Positions 41,401-53,570 of a stretch of 64,000 nucleotides of DNA are shown piece after piece. The DNA comes from Blastomussa wellsi (lineage: Eukaryota > Cnidaria > Anthozoa > Scleractinia > Plerogyridae). A program made the translations under genes and the position numbers. The stretch covers positions 2,122,857 through 2,186,856 of the forward strand of contig OX393573.1 in NCBI GenBank assembly GCA_947652115.1, given 5' to 3'. The notes beneath the pieces are model-generated. The model did no database searches and had not been told where the DNA came from. It saw only the letters and a list, made by a program, of their open reading frames with translations. Within the stretch, counting starts at the first letter, position 1. Every line of letters starts with the position of its first letter.

Positions 41401-44400
41401 CGGCAACTATCCTAGATTTGATCTGTGCAAAAAACCGCTTGAAAAAATCTCAAATAGCTGAGAAATAGCACGATTTTTAAAAGTCGCCAAAATGGCTATT
41501 TTTTGACTTTTTTCTAAGGGGGGACCATAGGAAAATTTTCAAAAAATTTAAACTTGTCCGATTCTAGTCTAATTGGTATGGATGGACTTAGAAGCCATCG
41601 CAGTTTTCATTTGAGCAAAAAACCGCTTGAAAAAAGCTCAATTGGCTGAGAAATGACACGATTTTAAAAGTTGCCCAAAATGGCCAATTTCATAGGGGGG
41701 ACCATAGGAAATTTTTCAAAAACGGCCGATCTTTTAGCTCGACTTTGCAAGGCTGTAAAATTGAAACTACTTGTTCGATTTTAGCCTAATTGGTATCGAT
41801 GGACTCGGCAACTATCCTAGATTTGATCTGTGCAAAAAACCGCTTGAAAAAATCTCAAATAGCTGAGAAATAGCACGATTTTGAAAAGTCGCCAAAATGG
41901 CTATTTTTTGACTTTTTTCTAAGGGGGGACCATAGGAAAATTTTCAAAAAATTTAAACTTGTCCGATTCTAGTCTAATTGGTATGGATGGACTTAGAAGC
42001 CATCGCAGTTTTCATTTGAGCAAAAAACCGCTTGAAAAAAGCTCAATTGGCTGAGAAATGACACGATTTTAAAAGTTGCCCAAAATGGCCAATTTAATAG
42101 GGGGGACCATAGGAAATTTTTCAAAAACGGCCGATCTTTTAGCTCGACTTTGCAAGGCTGTAAAATTGAAACTACTTGTTCGATTTTAGCCTAATTGGTA
42201 TCCATGGACTCGGCAACTATCCCAGATTTGATCTGTGCAAAAAACCGCTTGAAAAAATCTCAAATAGCTGAGAAATAGCACGATTTTGAAAAGTCGCCAA
42301 AATGGCTATTTTTTGACTTTTTTCTAAGAGGGGACCATAGGAAAATTTTCAAAAAATTTAAACTTGTCCGATTCTAGTCTAATTGGTATGGATGGACTTA
42401 GAAGCCATCGCAGTTTTCATTTGAGCAAAAAACCGCTTGAAAAAAGCTCAATTGGCTGAGAAATGACACGATTTTAAAAGTTGCCCAAAATGGCCAATTT
42501 CATAGGGGGGACCATAGGAAATTTTTCAAAAAAGGCCGATCTTTTAGCTCGACTTTGCAAGGCTGTAAAATTGAAACTACTTGTTCGATTTTAGCCTAAT
42601 TGGTATCGATGGACTCGGCAACTATCCTAGATTTGATCTGTGCAAAAAAACGCTTGAAAAACTCTCAAATAGCTGAGAAATAGCACGATTTTGAAAAGTC
42701 GCCAAAATGGCTATTTTTTGACTTTTTTCTAAGGGGGGACCATAGGAAAATTTTCAAAAAATTTAAACTTGTCCGATTCTAGTCTAATTGGTATGGATGG
42801 ACTTAGAAGCCATCGCAGTTTTCATTTGAGCAAAAAACCGCTTGAAAAAAGCTCAATTGGCTGAGAAATGACACGATTTTAAAAGTTGCCCAAAATGGCC
42901 AATTTAATAGGGGGGACCATAGGAAATTTTTCAAAAACGGCCGATCTTTTAGCTCGACTTTGCAAGGCTGTAAAATTGAAACTACTTGTTCGATTTTAGC
43001 CTAATTGGTATCGATGGACTCGGCAACTATCATAAATTTGATCTGTGCAAAAAACCGCTTGAAAAAATCTCAAATAGCTGAGAAATAGCACGATTTTTAA
43101 AAGTCGCCAAAATGGCTATTTTTTGACTTTTTTCTAAGGGGGGACAATAGGAAAATTTTCAAAAAATTTAAACTTGTCCGATTCTAGTCTAATTGGTATG
43201 GATGGACTTAGAAGCCATCGCAGTTTTCATTTGAGCAAAAAACCGCTTGAGAAAAGCTCAATTGGCTGAGAAATGACACGATTTTAAAAGTTGCCCAAAA
43301 TGGCCAATTTCATAGGTGGGACCATAGGAAATTTTTCAAAAACGGCCGATCTTTTAGCTCGACTTTGCAAGGCTGTAAAATTGAAACTACTTGTTCGATT
43401 TTAGCCTAATTGGTATCGATGGACTCGGCAACTATCCTAGATTTGATCTGTGCAAAAAACCGCTTGAAAAAATCTCAAATAGCTGAGAAATAGCACGATT
43501 TTGAAAAGTCGCCAAAATGGCTATTTTTTGACTTTTTTCTAAGGGGGGACCATAGGAAAATTTTCAAAAAATTTAAACTTGTCCGATTCTAGTCTAATTG
43601 GTATGGATGGACTTAGAAGCCATCGCAGTTTTCATTTGAGCAAAAAACCGCTTGAAAAAAGCTCAATTGGCTGAGAAATGACACGATTTTAAAAGTTGCC
43701 CAAAATGGCCAATTTCATAGGGGGGACCATAGGAAATTTTTCAAAAACGGCCGATCTTTTAGCTCGACTTTGCAAGGCTGTAAAATTGAAACTACTTGTT
43801 CGATTTTAGCCTAATTGGTATCGATGGACTCGGCAACTATCCTAGATTTGATCTGTGCAAAAAACCGCTTGAAAAAATCTCAAATAGCTGAGAAATAGCA
43901 CGATTTTTAAAAGTCGCCAAAATGGCTATTTTTTGACTTTTTTCTAAGGGGGGACCATAGGAAAATTTTCAAAAAATTTAAACTTGTCCGATTCTAGTCT
44001 AATTGGTATGGATGGACTTAGAAGCCATCGCAGTTTTCATTTGAGCAAAAAGCCGCTTGAAAAAAGCTCAATTGGCTGAGAAATGACACGATTTTAAAAG
44101 TTGCCCAAAATGGCCAATTTCATAGGGGGGACCATAGGAAATTTTTTAAAAACGGCCGATCTTTTAGCTCGACTTTGCAAGGCTGTAAAATTGAAACTAC
44201 TTGTTCGATTTTAGCCTAATTGGTATCGATGGACTCGGCAACTATCCTAGATTTGATCTGTGCAAAAAACCGCTTGAAAAAATCTCAAATAGCTGAGAAA
44301 TAGCACGATTTTTAAAAGTCGCCAAAATGGCTATTTTTTGACTTTTTTCTAAGGGGGGACCATAGGAAAATTTTCAAAAAATTTAAACTTGTCCGATTCT

Positions 44401-46779
44401 AGTCTAATTGGTATGGATGGACTTAGAAGCCATCGCAGTTTTCATTTGAGCAAAAAACCGCTTGAAAAAAGCTCAATTGGCTGAGAAATGACACGATTTT
44501 AAAAGTTGCCCAAAATGGCCAATTTCATAGGGGGGACCATAGGAAATTTTTCAAAAACGGCCGATCTTTTAGCTCGACTTTGCAAGGCTGTAAAATTGAA
44601 ACTACTTGTTCGATTTTAGCCTAATTGGTATCGATGGACTCGGCATCTATCCTAGATTTGATCTGTGCAAAAAACCGCTTGAAAAAATCTCAAATAGCTG
44701 AGAAATAGCACGATTTTTAAAAGTCGCCAAAATGGCTATTTTTTGACTTTTTTCTAAGGGGGGACCATAGGAAAATTTTCAAAAAATTTAAACTTGTCCG
44801 ATTCTAGTCTAATTGGTATGGATGGACTTAGAAGCCATCGCAGTTTTCATTTGAGCAAAAAACCGCTTGAAAAAAGCTCAATTGGCTGAGAAATGACACG
44901 ATTTTAAAAGTTGCCCAAAATGGCCAATTTCATAGGGGGGACCATAGGAAATTTTTCAAAAACGGCCGATCTTTTAGCTCGACTTTGCAAGGCTGTAAAA
45001 TTGAAACTACTTGTTCGATTTTAGCCTAATTAGTATCGATGGACTCGGCAACTATCCTAGATTTGATCTGTGCAAAAAACCGCTTGAAAAAATCTCAAAT
45101 AGCTGAGAAATAGCACGATTTTTAAAAGTCGCCAAAATGGCTATTTTTTGACTTTTTTCTAAGGGGGGACCATAGGAAAATTTTCAAAAAATTTAAACTT
45201 GTCCGATTCTAGTCTAATTGGTATGGATGGACTTAGAAGCCATCGCAGTTTTCATTTGAGCAAAAAACCGCTTGAAAAAAGCTCAATTGGCTGAGAAATG
45301 ACACGATTTTAAAAGTTGCCCAAAATGGCCAATTTAATAGGGGGGACCATAGGAAATTTTTCAAAAACGGCCGATCTTTTAGCTCGACTTTGCAAGGCTG
45401 TAAAATTGAAACTACTTGTTCGATTTTAGCCTAATTGGTATCGATGGACTCGGCAACTATCCTAGATTTGATCTGTGCAAAAAACCGCATGAAAAAATCT
45501 CAAATAGCTGAGAAATAGCACAATTTTTAAAAGTCGCCAAAATGGCTATTTTTTGACTTTTTTCTAAGGGGGGACCATAGGAAAATTTTCAAAAAATTTA
45601 AACTTGTCCGATTCTAGTCTAATTGGTATGGATGGACTTAGAAGCCATCGCAGTTTTCATTTGAGCAAAAAACCGCTTGAAAAAAGCTCAATTGGCTGAG
45701 AAATGACACGATTTTAAAAGTTGCCCAAAATGGCCAATTTCATAGGGGGGACCATAGGAAATTTTTCAAAAACGGCCGATCTTTTAGCTCGACTTTGCAA
45801 GGCTGTAAAATTGAAACTACTTGTTCGATTTAATCCTAATTGGTATCGATGGACTCGGCAACTATCCTAGATTTGATCTGTGCAAAAAACCGCTTGAAAA
45901 AATCTCAAATAGCTGAGAAATAGCACGATTTTTAAAAGTCGCCAAAATGGCTATTTTTTGACTTTTTTCTAAGGGGGGACAATAGGAAAATTTTCAAAAA
46001 ATTTAAACTTGTCCGATTCTAGTCTAATTGGTATGGATGGACTTAGAAGCCATCGCAGTTTTCATTTGAGCAAAAAACCGCTTGAGAAAAGCTCAATTGG
46101 CTGAGAAATGACACGATTTTAAAAGTTGCCCAAAATGGCCAATTTCATAGGGGGGACCATAGGAAATTTTTCAAAAACGGCCGATCTTTTAGCTCGACTT
46201 TGCAAGGCTGTAAAATTGAAACTACTTGTTCGATTTTAGCCTAATTGGTATCGATGGACTCGGCAACTATCCTAGATTTGATCTGTGCAAAAAACCGCTT
46301 GAAAAAATCTCAAATAGCTGAGAAATAGCACGATTTTTAAAAGTCGCCAAAATGGCTATTTTTTGACTTTTTTCTAAGGGGGGACCATAGGAAAATTTTC
46401 AAAAAATTTAAACTTGTCCGATTCTAGTCTAATTGGTATGGATGGACTTAGAAGCCATCGCAGTTTTCATTTGAGCAAAAAACCGCTTGAAAAAAGCTCA
46501 ATTGGCTGAGAAATGACACGATTTTAAAAGTTGCCCAAAATGGCCAATTTCATAGGGGGGACCATAGGAAATTTTTCAAAAACGGCCGATCTTTTAGCTC
46601 GACTTTGCAAGGCTGTAAAATTGAAACTACTTGTTCGATTTTAGCCTAATTGGTATCGATGGACTCGGCAACTATCCTAGATTTGATCTGTGCAAAAAAC
46701 CGCTTGAAAAAATCTCAAATAGCTGAGAAATAGCACGATTTTTAAAAGTCGCCAAAATGGCTATTTTTTGACTTTTTTC

Positions 46780-46979
46780 NNNNNNNNNNNNNNNNNNNNN
46801 NNNNNNNNNNNNNNNNNNNNNNNNNNNNNNNNNNNNNNNNNNNNNNNNNNNNNNNNNNNNNNNNNNNNNNNNNNNNNNNNNNNNNNNNNNNNNNNNNNNN
46901 NNNNNNNNNNNNNNNNNNNNNNNNNNNNNNNNNNNNNNNNNNNNNNNNNNNNNNNNNNNNNNNNNNNNNNNNNNNNNNN
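46780..46979. other. Assembly gap, 200 N
   Basis: Exactly 200 undetermined bases. A round number is normally a scaffolding placeholder and not a measured distance. The satellite is still in full register on the left and wholly absent on the right, so the junction and an unknown number of satellite units are missing. Confidence 0.99.
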
Positions 46980-47285
46980 GGCCAACTTGTAAGTCTACCT
47001 GAGAAGAACCCATCTGCAAAAACAGCATTATAATTTTACCCTCAATGAAGTTACGTCGCCCCCATTTCGAATCGAGGCGCTAAAAATGACACCATTTGCA
47101 ATGCAGCATGGGAATAATTAAGATTCTCCAAGAGTTGTGGGATTTATTTATCCAAGATGGCGTCGGATAGTGGAGGGAAATATTCCACCGGTCTCGTCAA
47201 AAAATGGTTTAATAATTTTCTCTATCTCTGAAAAATAGACGAAACTGAAAAGCACGGAAAAATCCCGCCTCATTGGAAATTCTTG
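46980..47285 (+). promoter_or_regulatory. 5' flank and leader of the leucine-rich-repeat gene
   Basis: This unique sequence between the gap and the start codon of the LRR gene has no similarity to the satellite. It contains AAGATGGCGTCGG at 47154-47166, which fits both a strong Kozak start and a YY1-type element, a class of site common near TATA-less animal promoters. I see no TATA box. The transcription start is not defined. Confidence 0.45.
47157..47231 (+). CDS. Upstream ORF, 24 codons, in the LRR leader
   Basis: An ATG in strong context (A at -3, G at +4) opens a 24-codon frame ending in TGA at 47229-47231, 54 bases before the start codon proposed for the LRR protein. If it lies in the leader, it could dampen translation of the main frame, with re-initiation at 47286. 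Alternatively the transcript may begin downstream of it, so it is only a candidate. Confidence 0.3.
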   Translation: MASDSGGKYSTGLVKKWFNNFLYL

Positions 47286-50200
47286 ATGTTGTCTACGTCG
47301 AGATCGCAGAAGCAACATTTTTCTGAGAATAGGACAGCTGAAAAATTGAAATCAAAATCTGCATCGTCTACTATGAAAAAACCTGGTAAGAAAAAGCCAG
47401 AAGAAAAACGAATCCAGTCTTCAACGAGTGAGAGGGAGTCAGGGAAATTAAGCGTACAGGAGATTGTAAGTAAATTAATCTTGTGCATGCACTGGCTTGA
47501 ATCTAATTTAACATTTTGCTACATGTACACATGTAGCTAAAGACATGGCAGCTTTGCAAAGAATAATTTCATAGCTGTTTCATTCTTCATGTACACCCAG
47601 CTTGAAAGATGTCAAGAAGGTGATTGTGGACGAGTTTTTGAGATCAACCTCAATGGACAAGCCCTGGAACAAGTTCCAAACCTAAAAGAGGTTAGAGTAG
47701 TCCATGTCATGTTCGAAATATAAATTCGCCTTACTTGTAAGAATACACTTATGAGAATATTTTGGTATATCTGTAACTACCACTTCCCAGCGTTGCAATC
47801 TATACATTTATGTCTGACTCAGTGGCAGATGTACAAATATGTAGCTAAGGGAGCTTCCCCTCCCTACTTAGTTTTGGTAGAGGACTTATTTTTCACAGCC
47901 AGCAGGTGAAAACGGGTCCCCACTTTAGTTCAAGGTATGGATACACCACTGTCACAGCTGTATTGCATTGCATATTGTTAGGCTGCAGTTTTGTCTCTTT
48001 TTCTAACCATGGACAGAGCACGAGCAGTCTATTTTTCCACATCGTGAAGCAAAAATACCTTAGATTATTTTTGTCTCCTTTATTCTCTTATTCAGTTTCC
48101 AAAACTGAAAATTCTTGATCTGGGATGCAATAAAATCAAGCATGTGTCACCTAGTGATTTGGAGAAGAATTGTGTAAGTAAAATAAATCTGGCTGTAAGA
48201 GGTTGTTGCTTGAAGCATGACTGTTTGATACCAAATTGTTGTTAATTTGCTTCTTGTCTGCACAAAATGCATTGTAGTTATGTTTGCAGGAAATTAACTG
48301 AGTTCACACTGTTCATCTGTCTACCAAGGACTACACCAAAGGGTTTTGGCCACCTGGTAACAAGCAGCTACTCAGAGAGAGATCGCCTTCAGTGCGCTAT
48401 TAAACAGAACTTTTCTGAATCCACAGTTTACCCCCAGGTTCTTATATAATACCCCGGTACATATTGCGTATCAAACTGTTTGGTAATCAGTCTTAATCAG
48501 ACTAAACTGAGTCAAATTATTGGGTTTGATTAGTTCAATAATCAAACACAATCAAACCAAACTTTTAATTTGTGAAAGAGTGGTCGGGTTCGATTTTTGA
48601 AATAATCAAACCCAATTCAACTCAATCATAGTCTACAAATCTACAATTTACACTTAATACCTTAATTGAAATCAATTAAACTAATCAAAGTCAATCAAAG
48701 GTTCAATTGCATATGACTGCTCATTTTTGTGAGGGTTTGCCTGTGTTTGATTACCGAACCCAAACAAACTCAATTTGATTGAGTGAACATTCAGTTTGGT
48801 TTGATTAGTAATGTCTGGCCTTTCATGGCTTACCTAATGCTTCTTGCTACGCAGGCTACATGTATCTGTTGGTGTGAGTTCATCTGTCTGTCTTGTTAAT
48901 AATTAATGAAAACATTTTGTGATTACACTGAAAAGTCTGTTATTACATACCAGTACTTTTAAAAGAAAAATATTTTTTCTTGTGCTTTAGGATCTTCGAG
49001 AACTGAAACTTTACGCAAATGAGATTACAGAAATCAGCGGTTTAGATCGGTGAGCCAGTCCTGTAATGTAGAATTATTATATGTAATTTCTGTTTGAGGC
49101 AGTTAGTACTTGAGAAAGAACTTACAAACTGCCCTTGACAAAAGTTGACAACAGCAAGAGAATATGATATTCTCTTGATGACAGCCAGGCCACAGAAGCA
49201 ACAAAATGCTTAATTCCTTTCTAAACTCCCTGAATGATATATTATTACCAAACAAAACTTGGAAAATTAACTACCCAAAAAAATAGTAATACCGTGATAT
49301 CTCCAGTTCTGTAACTCAACATTGTAACAAAAAAATAATCTATATCTTTTTCACTCTGAAACAAGTGTTGCAACACTTTTGTAAATTATTGTATTATTTT
49401 GCACATCACTTTCATAGTACATTATAACAACTGTTTTTATTTGCAGTTCTGTGAGGGCATTAGGCTTAAATACCAGGGGTTCTGACCTTATAATCAGATT
49501 ATTTTTTGGCACTATGCATACTCTGTTGTCAAGACAGCATGTTACATGGAGTGTTATGACACATAAATGTTTTTTTCTTGTTATGTTTTCTGTCAATAGC
49601 TGTAAAGAGCTCAGTAATCTTCTTCTACAGTACAATAAAATAAAATGCATAGGTAAGCTTCATGTTTAAGCAGAAATGTGAATGATCGGTAACTGAACCC
49701 TCTTGCCAGGGCAAGCTAATGATATTATTTCTAATTAGTAAGCACTGACAGGTGACGAAAAGAGTTGGCTACTTCACTCCACTTTGCTTATAAACATCGG
49801 CTACTTTTTTCCTTCATTTTGAAAAAATTAAGGAAAGATTAAAACAAACAGTCTGTTACTCTACTCAGACCGACTGCCTACTTCAAACTTTATTGAAACG
49901 CCTGAGTAAGGTCTCCTTACTGAAAAGCATGTAATTTGGTGATACGTCAAGACAATATCCCATGAGATACATTGTAATTTTCTTTATTCTCAACTTCAAT
50001 TATGTATTGATACTTAAGCAAGAAATTCAAAGTTGGTTGCAATATTTGAGAATTTGAGGGTTTAGTTTGTTTTTGACAGCTTTTCTTACAACTTTGTACT
50101 GTCTAATAAAGATCTGTTTCTACTCAAATCAAAAAATTATCAAATGAACTCCATTAAATAAATACTGGTACCGGTAAGCAACCATTTAGGTTTCAACTCG

Positions 50201-52868
50201 AAAGTAGAGACTTTTATAGCAGAACTTCTGATTTTTGTATGCTCAAACCATACCAGCTAACAATGAATCAGACAAATTTTTAATGCAGTATTCTCGTGTT
50301 TGTTTTTCCCAGGTAAAGGTCTACAGCATGTGAGAAAGCTCAAAGTTTTAAGACTTGATAATAACCATCTGTCCAAGATTGAACACAGGGCAATTGGCTG
50401 CTGTTCACAGATAACTGTACTCGACATTAGCTGCAATATCATCACAGATATTTCTGTAAGTTGACAAACTTTATATCTCTGTCTTCACTGTAAAACTCCA
50501 CAACACAGTATTACATGATTGTACTTATCTCTAAAAGACCTACATGTACATGTACCTGGTAATTTTTGTTTGCCAACCCATACATCATGGAGGAATACAT
50601 GTAGTTTCTCCCAAGGAGTAGACAAATGCCTTTATTTGCAATCTTGTATGAGTTCCATATGCATGTGACTTTTGTCATCTAACATATTTCATAGGTAAGT
50701 GGCAAATAAAAACACTTACATGTACGGTGCAATCCAGGAAAAGCCTTCTTGTATGTTTTTTTTTAACAATTGTCCACCACTGCACTGTCATGCACTCAGA
50801 TTATTTAAGGCTATCCCTGGAATATTTTGAAAGAAAAACACATTGTGCTCTACAATATTGATTTCCCAGACCAATATTTAGGAGAACTCTGTAGAAAGAT
50901 TCTGACATTATTATCTGGTGGTTACAGGCCTTGAATGCCCTCCCTGCTGTTGAGGAGCTTGATCTGTCGAATAACAAAATCAGCAAAATACCTGACTTAA
51001 GAAGATGCAAAAAGGTATTGTCTTTATTATTTTGCACCCTGTAGTTGGCAATTTTTTGAAATGTTAAATGTTGTAAGTTCTCTTTATGAAGCTTTGTTGT
51101 CAATATTTTCATTTAGATTCAGGAACTTGATATTTCAAGAAATCAAGTCTCCGACTTATCTGGATTGAGGAGTCTCTCTGGCTTAACTGTAAGTATCAGA
51201 AAAAAAAACAATTACGGTACTTTAGAGAATAGTTATTCAATTTTCACTCTCCCTTCTTATGCACCACAATGTTTTTAAACATACAAGTCATGTAGCATAC
51301 ATAAATTCTATATCTTTTTTCCTTATGTGATGTGCTTACATGTTACCTTATGTGTCTGAAAATAGATTTTAAGAGCAGAACATAATGAAATTTCTACAAT
51401 GGAGTCCTTAGGAAAGTCAAACAGTTCTAAGTTGTAAGAACCACTAAGCATATTTAGTGCACAGTCAAGTAAGCATAAAGTGAGATGAGATTTAAAAATG
51501 ATTCAACAGGTGTCTTCAAGAGCTCTATCTGTCAACTAACAGAATATCAGGAATAAGGGTATGTTTTGCCTATTTGACTAAAATTCAATTTTTCTTTTTC
51601 AACTGTCAGTCAATAAATTAAAGTTCTTGGTTCATTTTTGGTCAGTTGAACAGCATACCTTCACCTTCACCTATCCTCCTTGTGCCTTGTGGCACTTGGG
51701 GCCTTAACAGAGGATTTCCACTGTTCCTGATTGGCCGCTGCCATCCAGACTTGTTGCCATGAGCTCCAGCCCACCTCTTCCCTCTCTTTCTCCACCGTGC
51801 ATGTCATGCATGCTTAGGATGTCCATTGAACAACTTGCAACCACGTGTTAATCAATCAAATGTACAGCTGCCTTATATGATACCTTATACATTACCATTA
51901 CATTAGTATTACCCTTAGCCCATTAGTATTACCCTTAGCCCCTATTGGGGCTTTTCCTGTGCTAATCCAGACCACCTTTTTTCTGTCTGTAAGCGCACTA
52001 AAAAAAAGATATCTTCTATTTCTCTCTTGCTTTGGTAAGAAAAGTTATTCTCTGCAATGATTTGGATCTTTGTTCCTTGCGTCATTATGTTTTTTTTTTT
52101 TTATTTTGTGTTGCAGTCCTTTGCCAGCCAGTTTCCTTTGCTGGAAATCTTGGATTTGTCATTTGTCAATGCCATAGTAGCAGTGGAAGAAATGGTGATT
52201 ATTTAGTTTCATAAAGAATCCATACCTCCCCTCTCCCACAGAAGGGAATTTTGCTATTACACCCCCACCCCTTCATAAATGTCTTCAAATATTTTGGCCC
52301 TTCAGAGCCCCACCCTCTTTACGAGGAGAGTATGGCGATTTTCTCTAACTGCTCAGTATTAAATTTTCATCTTGAATTACATTTCATAATAAACTGTTGC
52401 CAACTTTATACCCTGGGTGACGGAGACTTTTTCTGCAGTATTTACCTCTGCAACTGCACCAGCGGCAGTGAAGCTGCAAGAAGAAAATGCTGAACACTTT
52501 AACAAAACCGGAAACCGTCCTTGAAAAGCCTTTCGCACTCAGAGTAACAACTAATTGACTCTGCATTAGATAATACTTGAATCAACATTGTGTTATGTTG
52601 CAGTTTCCACTGTCAAGTATGTCTTCACTTGCTGAGCTGACTGTGGCAGGTAATACTTAGTTTTAAATTTACACCTCCTTTAACAACCTCCTAACCAGTG
52701 ATATCAAATCTTTTTTTGATAAGATATCAGTGATAGCATTTAGTCTACAGAGAATATTAGACTCTACATCTTGCATAGGAGGCCGGCATCATTCAACAAC
52801 TTAAAAATTATCCTTCATCTGTTCTTAATTCAGGAAATCCTTGTGAATCTGGTGACGTATTTGGGTGA
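47286..52868 (+). CDS. SDS22-like leucine-rich-repeat protein, 13 exons, 345 aa
   Basis: Thirteen exons with GT donors and AG acceptors join in one frame: 47286-47465, 47601-47690, 48096-48173, 48991-49049, 49600-49652, 50313-50455, 50928-51014, 51117-51188, 51366-51433, 51510-51558, 52117-52194, 52604-52649 and 52834-52868. Residues 1-60 are a basic, Lys/Ser-rich, probably disordered tail with no signal peptide. Residues from about 73 to 345 are successive leucine-rich repeats of the LxxLxLxxNxI type, for example LKILDLGCNKI, VEELDLSNNKI and LQELYLSTNRI. They end in a cap-like AGNPCE. LRR proteins of this sort are intracellular binding scaffolds; the partner is unknown. The donor of exon 11 (GTGATT) is weak. 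The end is uncertain: TGA at 52866-52868 stops the frame, but GTGAGG at 52865 is also a good donor, so more exons could follow. I do not recognise the orthologue. Confidence 0.8.
48466..48830. repeat. Low-complexity AATCAAA-rich stretch in LRR intron 3
   Basis: Intron 3 holds about 365 bp crowded with AATCAAA, CAATCAAAC and their complements (TTTGATTAG, GGTTTGATT). ATCAAACTG near the left end and CAGTTTGGTTTGAT near the right end are partly inverted copies, so this may be a decayed inverted-repeat element. No clean termini or target duplication can be seen. Confidence 0.4.
51667..51774 (-). pseudogene. Fragment of a LINE reverse-transcriptase C-terminus in LRR intron 10
   Basis: On the - strand an open stretch of about 35 codons ending at a TGA (51667-51669) reads WSSWQQVWMAAANQEQWK, followed by a short basic tail ending HKEDR. 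A Trp-rich stretch with an arginine-rich stop is typical of the extreme C-terminus of non-LTR retrotransposon ORF2 proteins. The rest of the element is absent, as expected for a 5'-truncated LINE copy. Confidence 0.5.
51901..51940. repeat. 20-bp direct repeat, two copies
   Basis: CATTAGTATTACCCTTAGCC occurs twice in immediate succession in LRR intron 10, followed by CCTATTGGGG. Confidence 0.9.
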
Positions 52869-53172
52869 GGCATTATGCATTATTTTGTTTTTATTATATG
52901 CAACAGACACGTCAACTGCCATTAATTTTCATGAAGGTGTATAAAATACCCAACGTAGAATGTGTTTGAAAGTGTTCTGGTTGTGTTGTGGTTGTGCTCT
53001 GGTTTCACTAATTCTAAATAGCTATTTCCCATTACTGTTTGCCAAACATGTTCTTGTAGTATTGGAGTTCTGAAAATTTGATTGAGCAATTAACCTGACT
53101 GGGAATGTATTCTTTTTTCATAAACTAGACACTTCTAGAGCATGGAGGTGACCCCAGGTTAATAGCAGATGA

Positions 53173-53397
53173 CGGTACAAATGCAATGCAGTAAAACGAG
53201 GCGACAAGGGCATCAATCGTCTGGATCGGATTGCAAGAACCCACGACATCGATTATTCTCGTGCCAAGAACCTACAAGACAAGTGGGTAGCGGATGCTAT
53301 GATGATAAGTGCGATCAACAAGTTACCCGGCAAGAAAACCATGACAGTACGCATCGTGAGACGTATCATGCAAGCCAAGAAAAAACTCAAGTTGTAA
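53173..53397 (+). pseudogene. Truncated phospholipase A2-like capsid domain, viral or Polinton type
   Basis: A 74-codon frame runs from just after a TGA (53170-53172) to TAA at 53395-53397, with no start codon at its head. It contains HDIDY at residues 24-28, which fits the HDxxY catalytic motif of phospholipase A2. Around it are an Arg-rich helix and a basic, lysine-rich end, as in the PLA2-like domains of parvovirus VP1 and of Polinton- or adintovirus-like elements integrated in animal genomes. The calcium-binding glycine loop that should come before the helix is missing or mutated, so the copy is probably dead. A 95-codon ATG frame overlapping it in another phase is a shadow. It lies just beyond the LRR gene, on the same strand. 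Known: such domains act in endosomal escape of capsids. Inferred: family assignment by motif and local resemblance only. Confidence 0.55.
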
Positions 53398-53570
53398 TAA
53401 AGTCTTTTATTGACAATTGTTGTAGTTCGAAAAATATTTACATCGTTTGCAATTAAAAAAAAAAATGTTCTTAAACAAGTGAGTTCCTTGTATAGTGTGT
53501 TGAACCTTTCATAGGGGGGATACCCCCCCAATCCCCCATACCCTTGGTATCACGTGACCTGTTTTGATTT

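Larger units (their letters stand above)
1..46779. repeat. Satellite DNA array, ~405-bp dimeric unit, 115 full copies
   Basis: The same sequence recurs head to tail with a period of 405 bp from the first base to the assembly gap. Unit starts (counted from the motif TTCAAAAACGGCC) fall at 1, 406, 812, 1217, 1622 and so on, with the last at 46575, which is cut off by the gap. Only single-base length variants occur: 406 bp where a G run has seven Gs (near 790 and 2411) and 404 bp where GGCT is shortened (near 28130, 29750 and 33800). All copies face the same way and I saw no inverted unit, no insertion and no other gene. All six frames are closed by stops within each unit, so it is non-coding. 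Copies differ by a few substitutions only, which indicates recent homogenisation. Large satellites of this kind are usually heterochromatic, for example pericentromeric or subtelomeric; which one applies cannot be told here. Confidence 0.98.

Noticed and set aside
1..46779. Regular repeats suggestive of a CRISPR array
   Set aside because: The repeats are contiguous 405-bp units without distinct spacers, in a eukaryotic context.
46672..47028. Frames running across the N gap on both strands
   Set aside because: They exist only because undetermined bases contain no stops; flanking codons are satellite and unique sequence.
47906..48118. 70-codon frame in the LRR gene
   Set aside because: It covers intron 2 and part of exon 3 in a different phase from the LRR coding frame.
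49351..49650. 99-codon - strand frame opposite LRR intron 4 and exon 5
   Set aside because: No recognisable motif; it crosses a spliced coding exon on the other strand.
52384..52566. Small frames within LRR intron 11
   Set aside because: They lie in a probable MITE fragment that begins TACCCTGGGTG; no support as genes.
53169..53456. 95-codon ATG frame rich in Gln, His and Cys
   Set aside because: It overlaps the PLA2-like frame in another phase and has no motif of its own; the other phase shows the recognisable domain.
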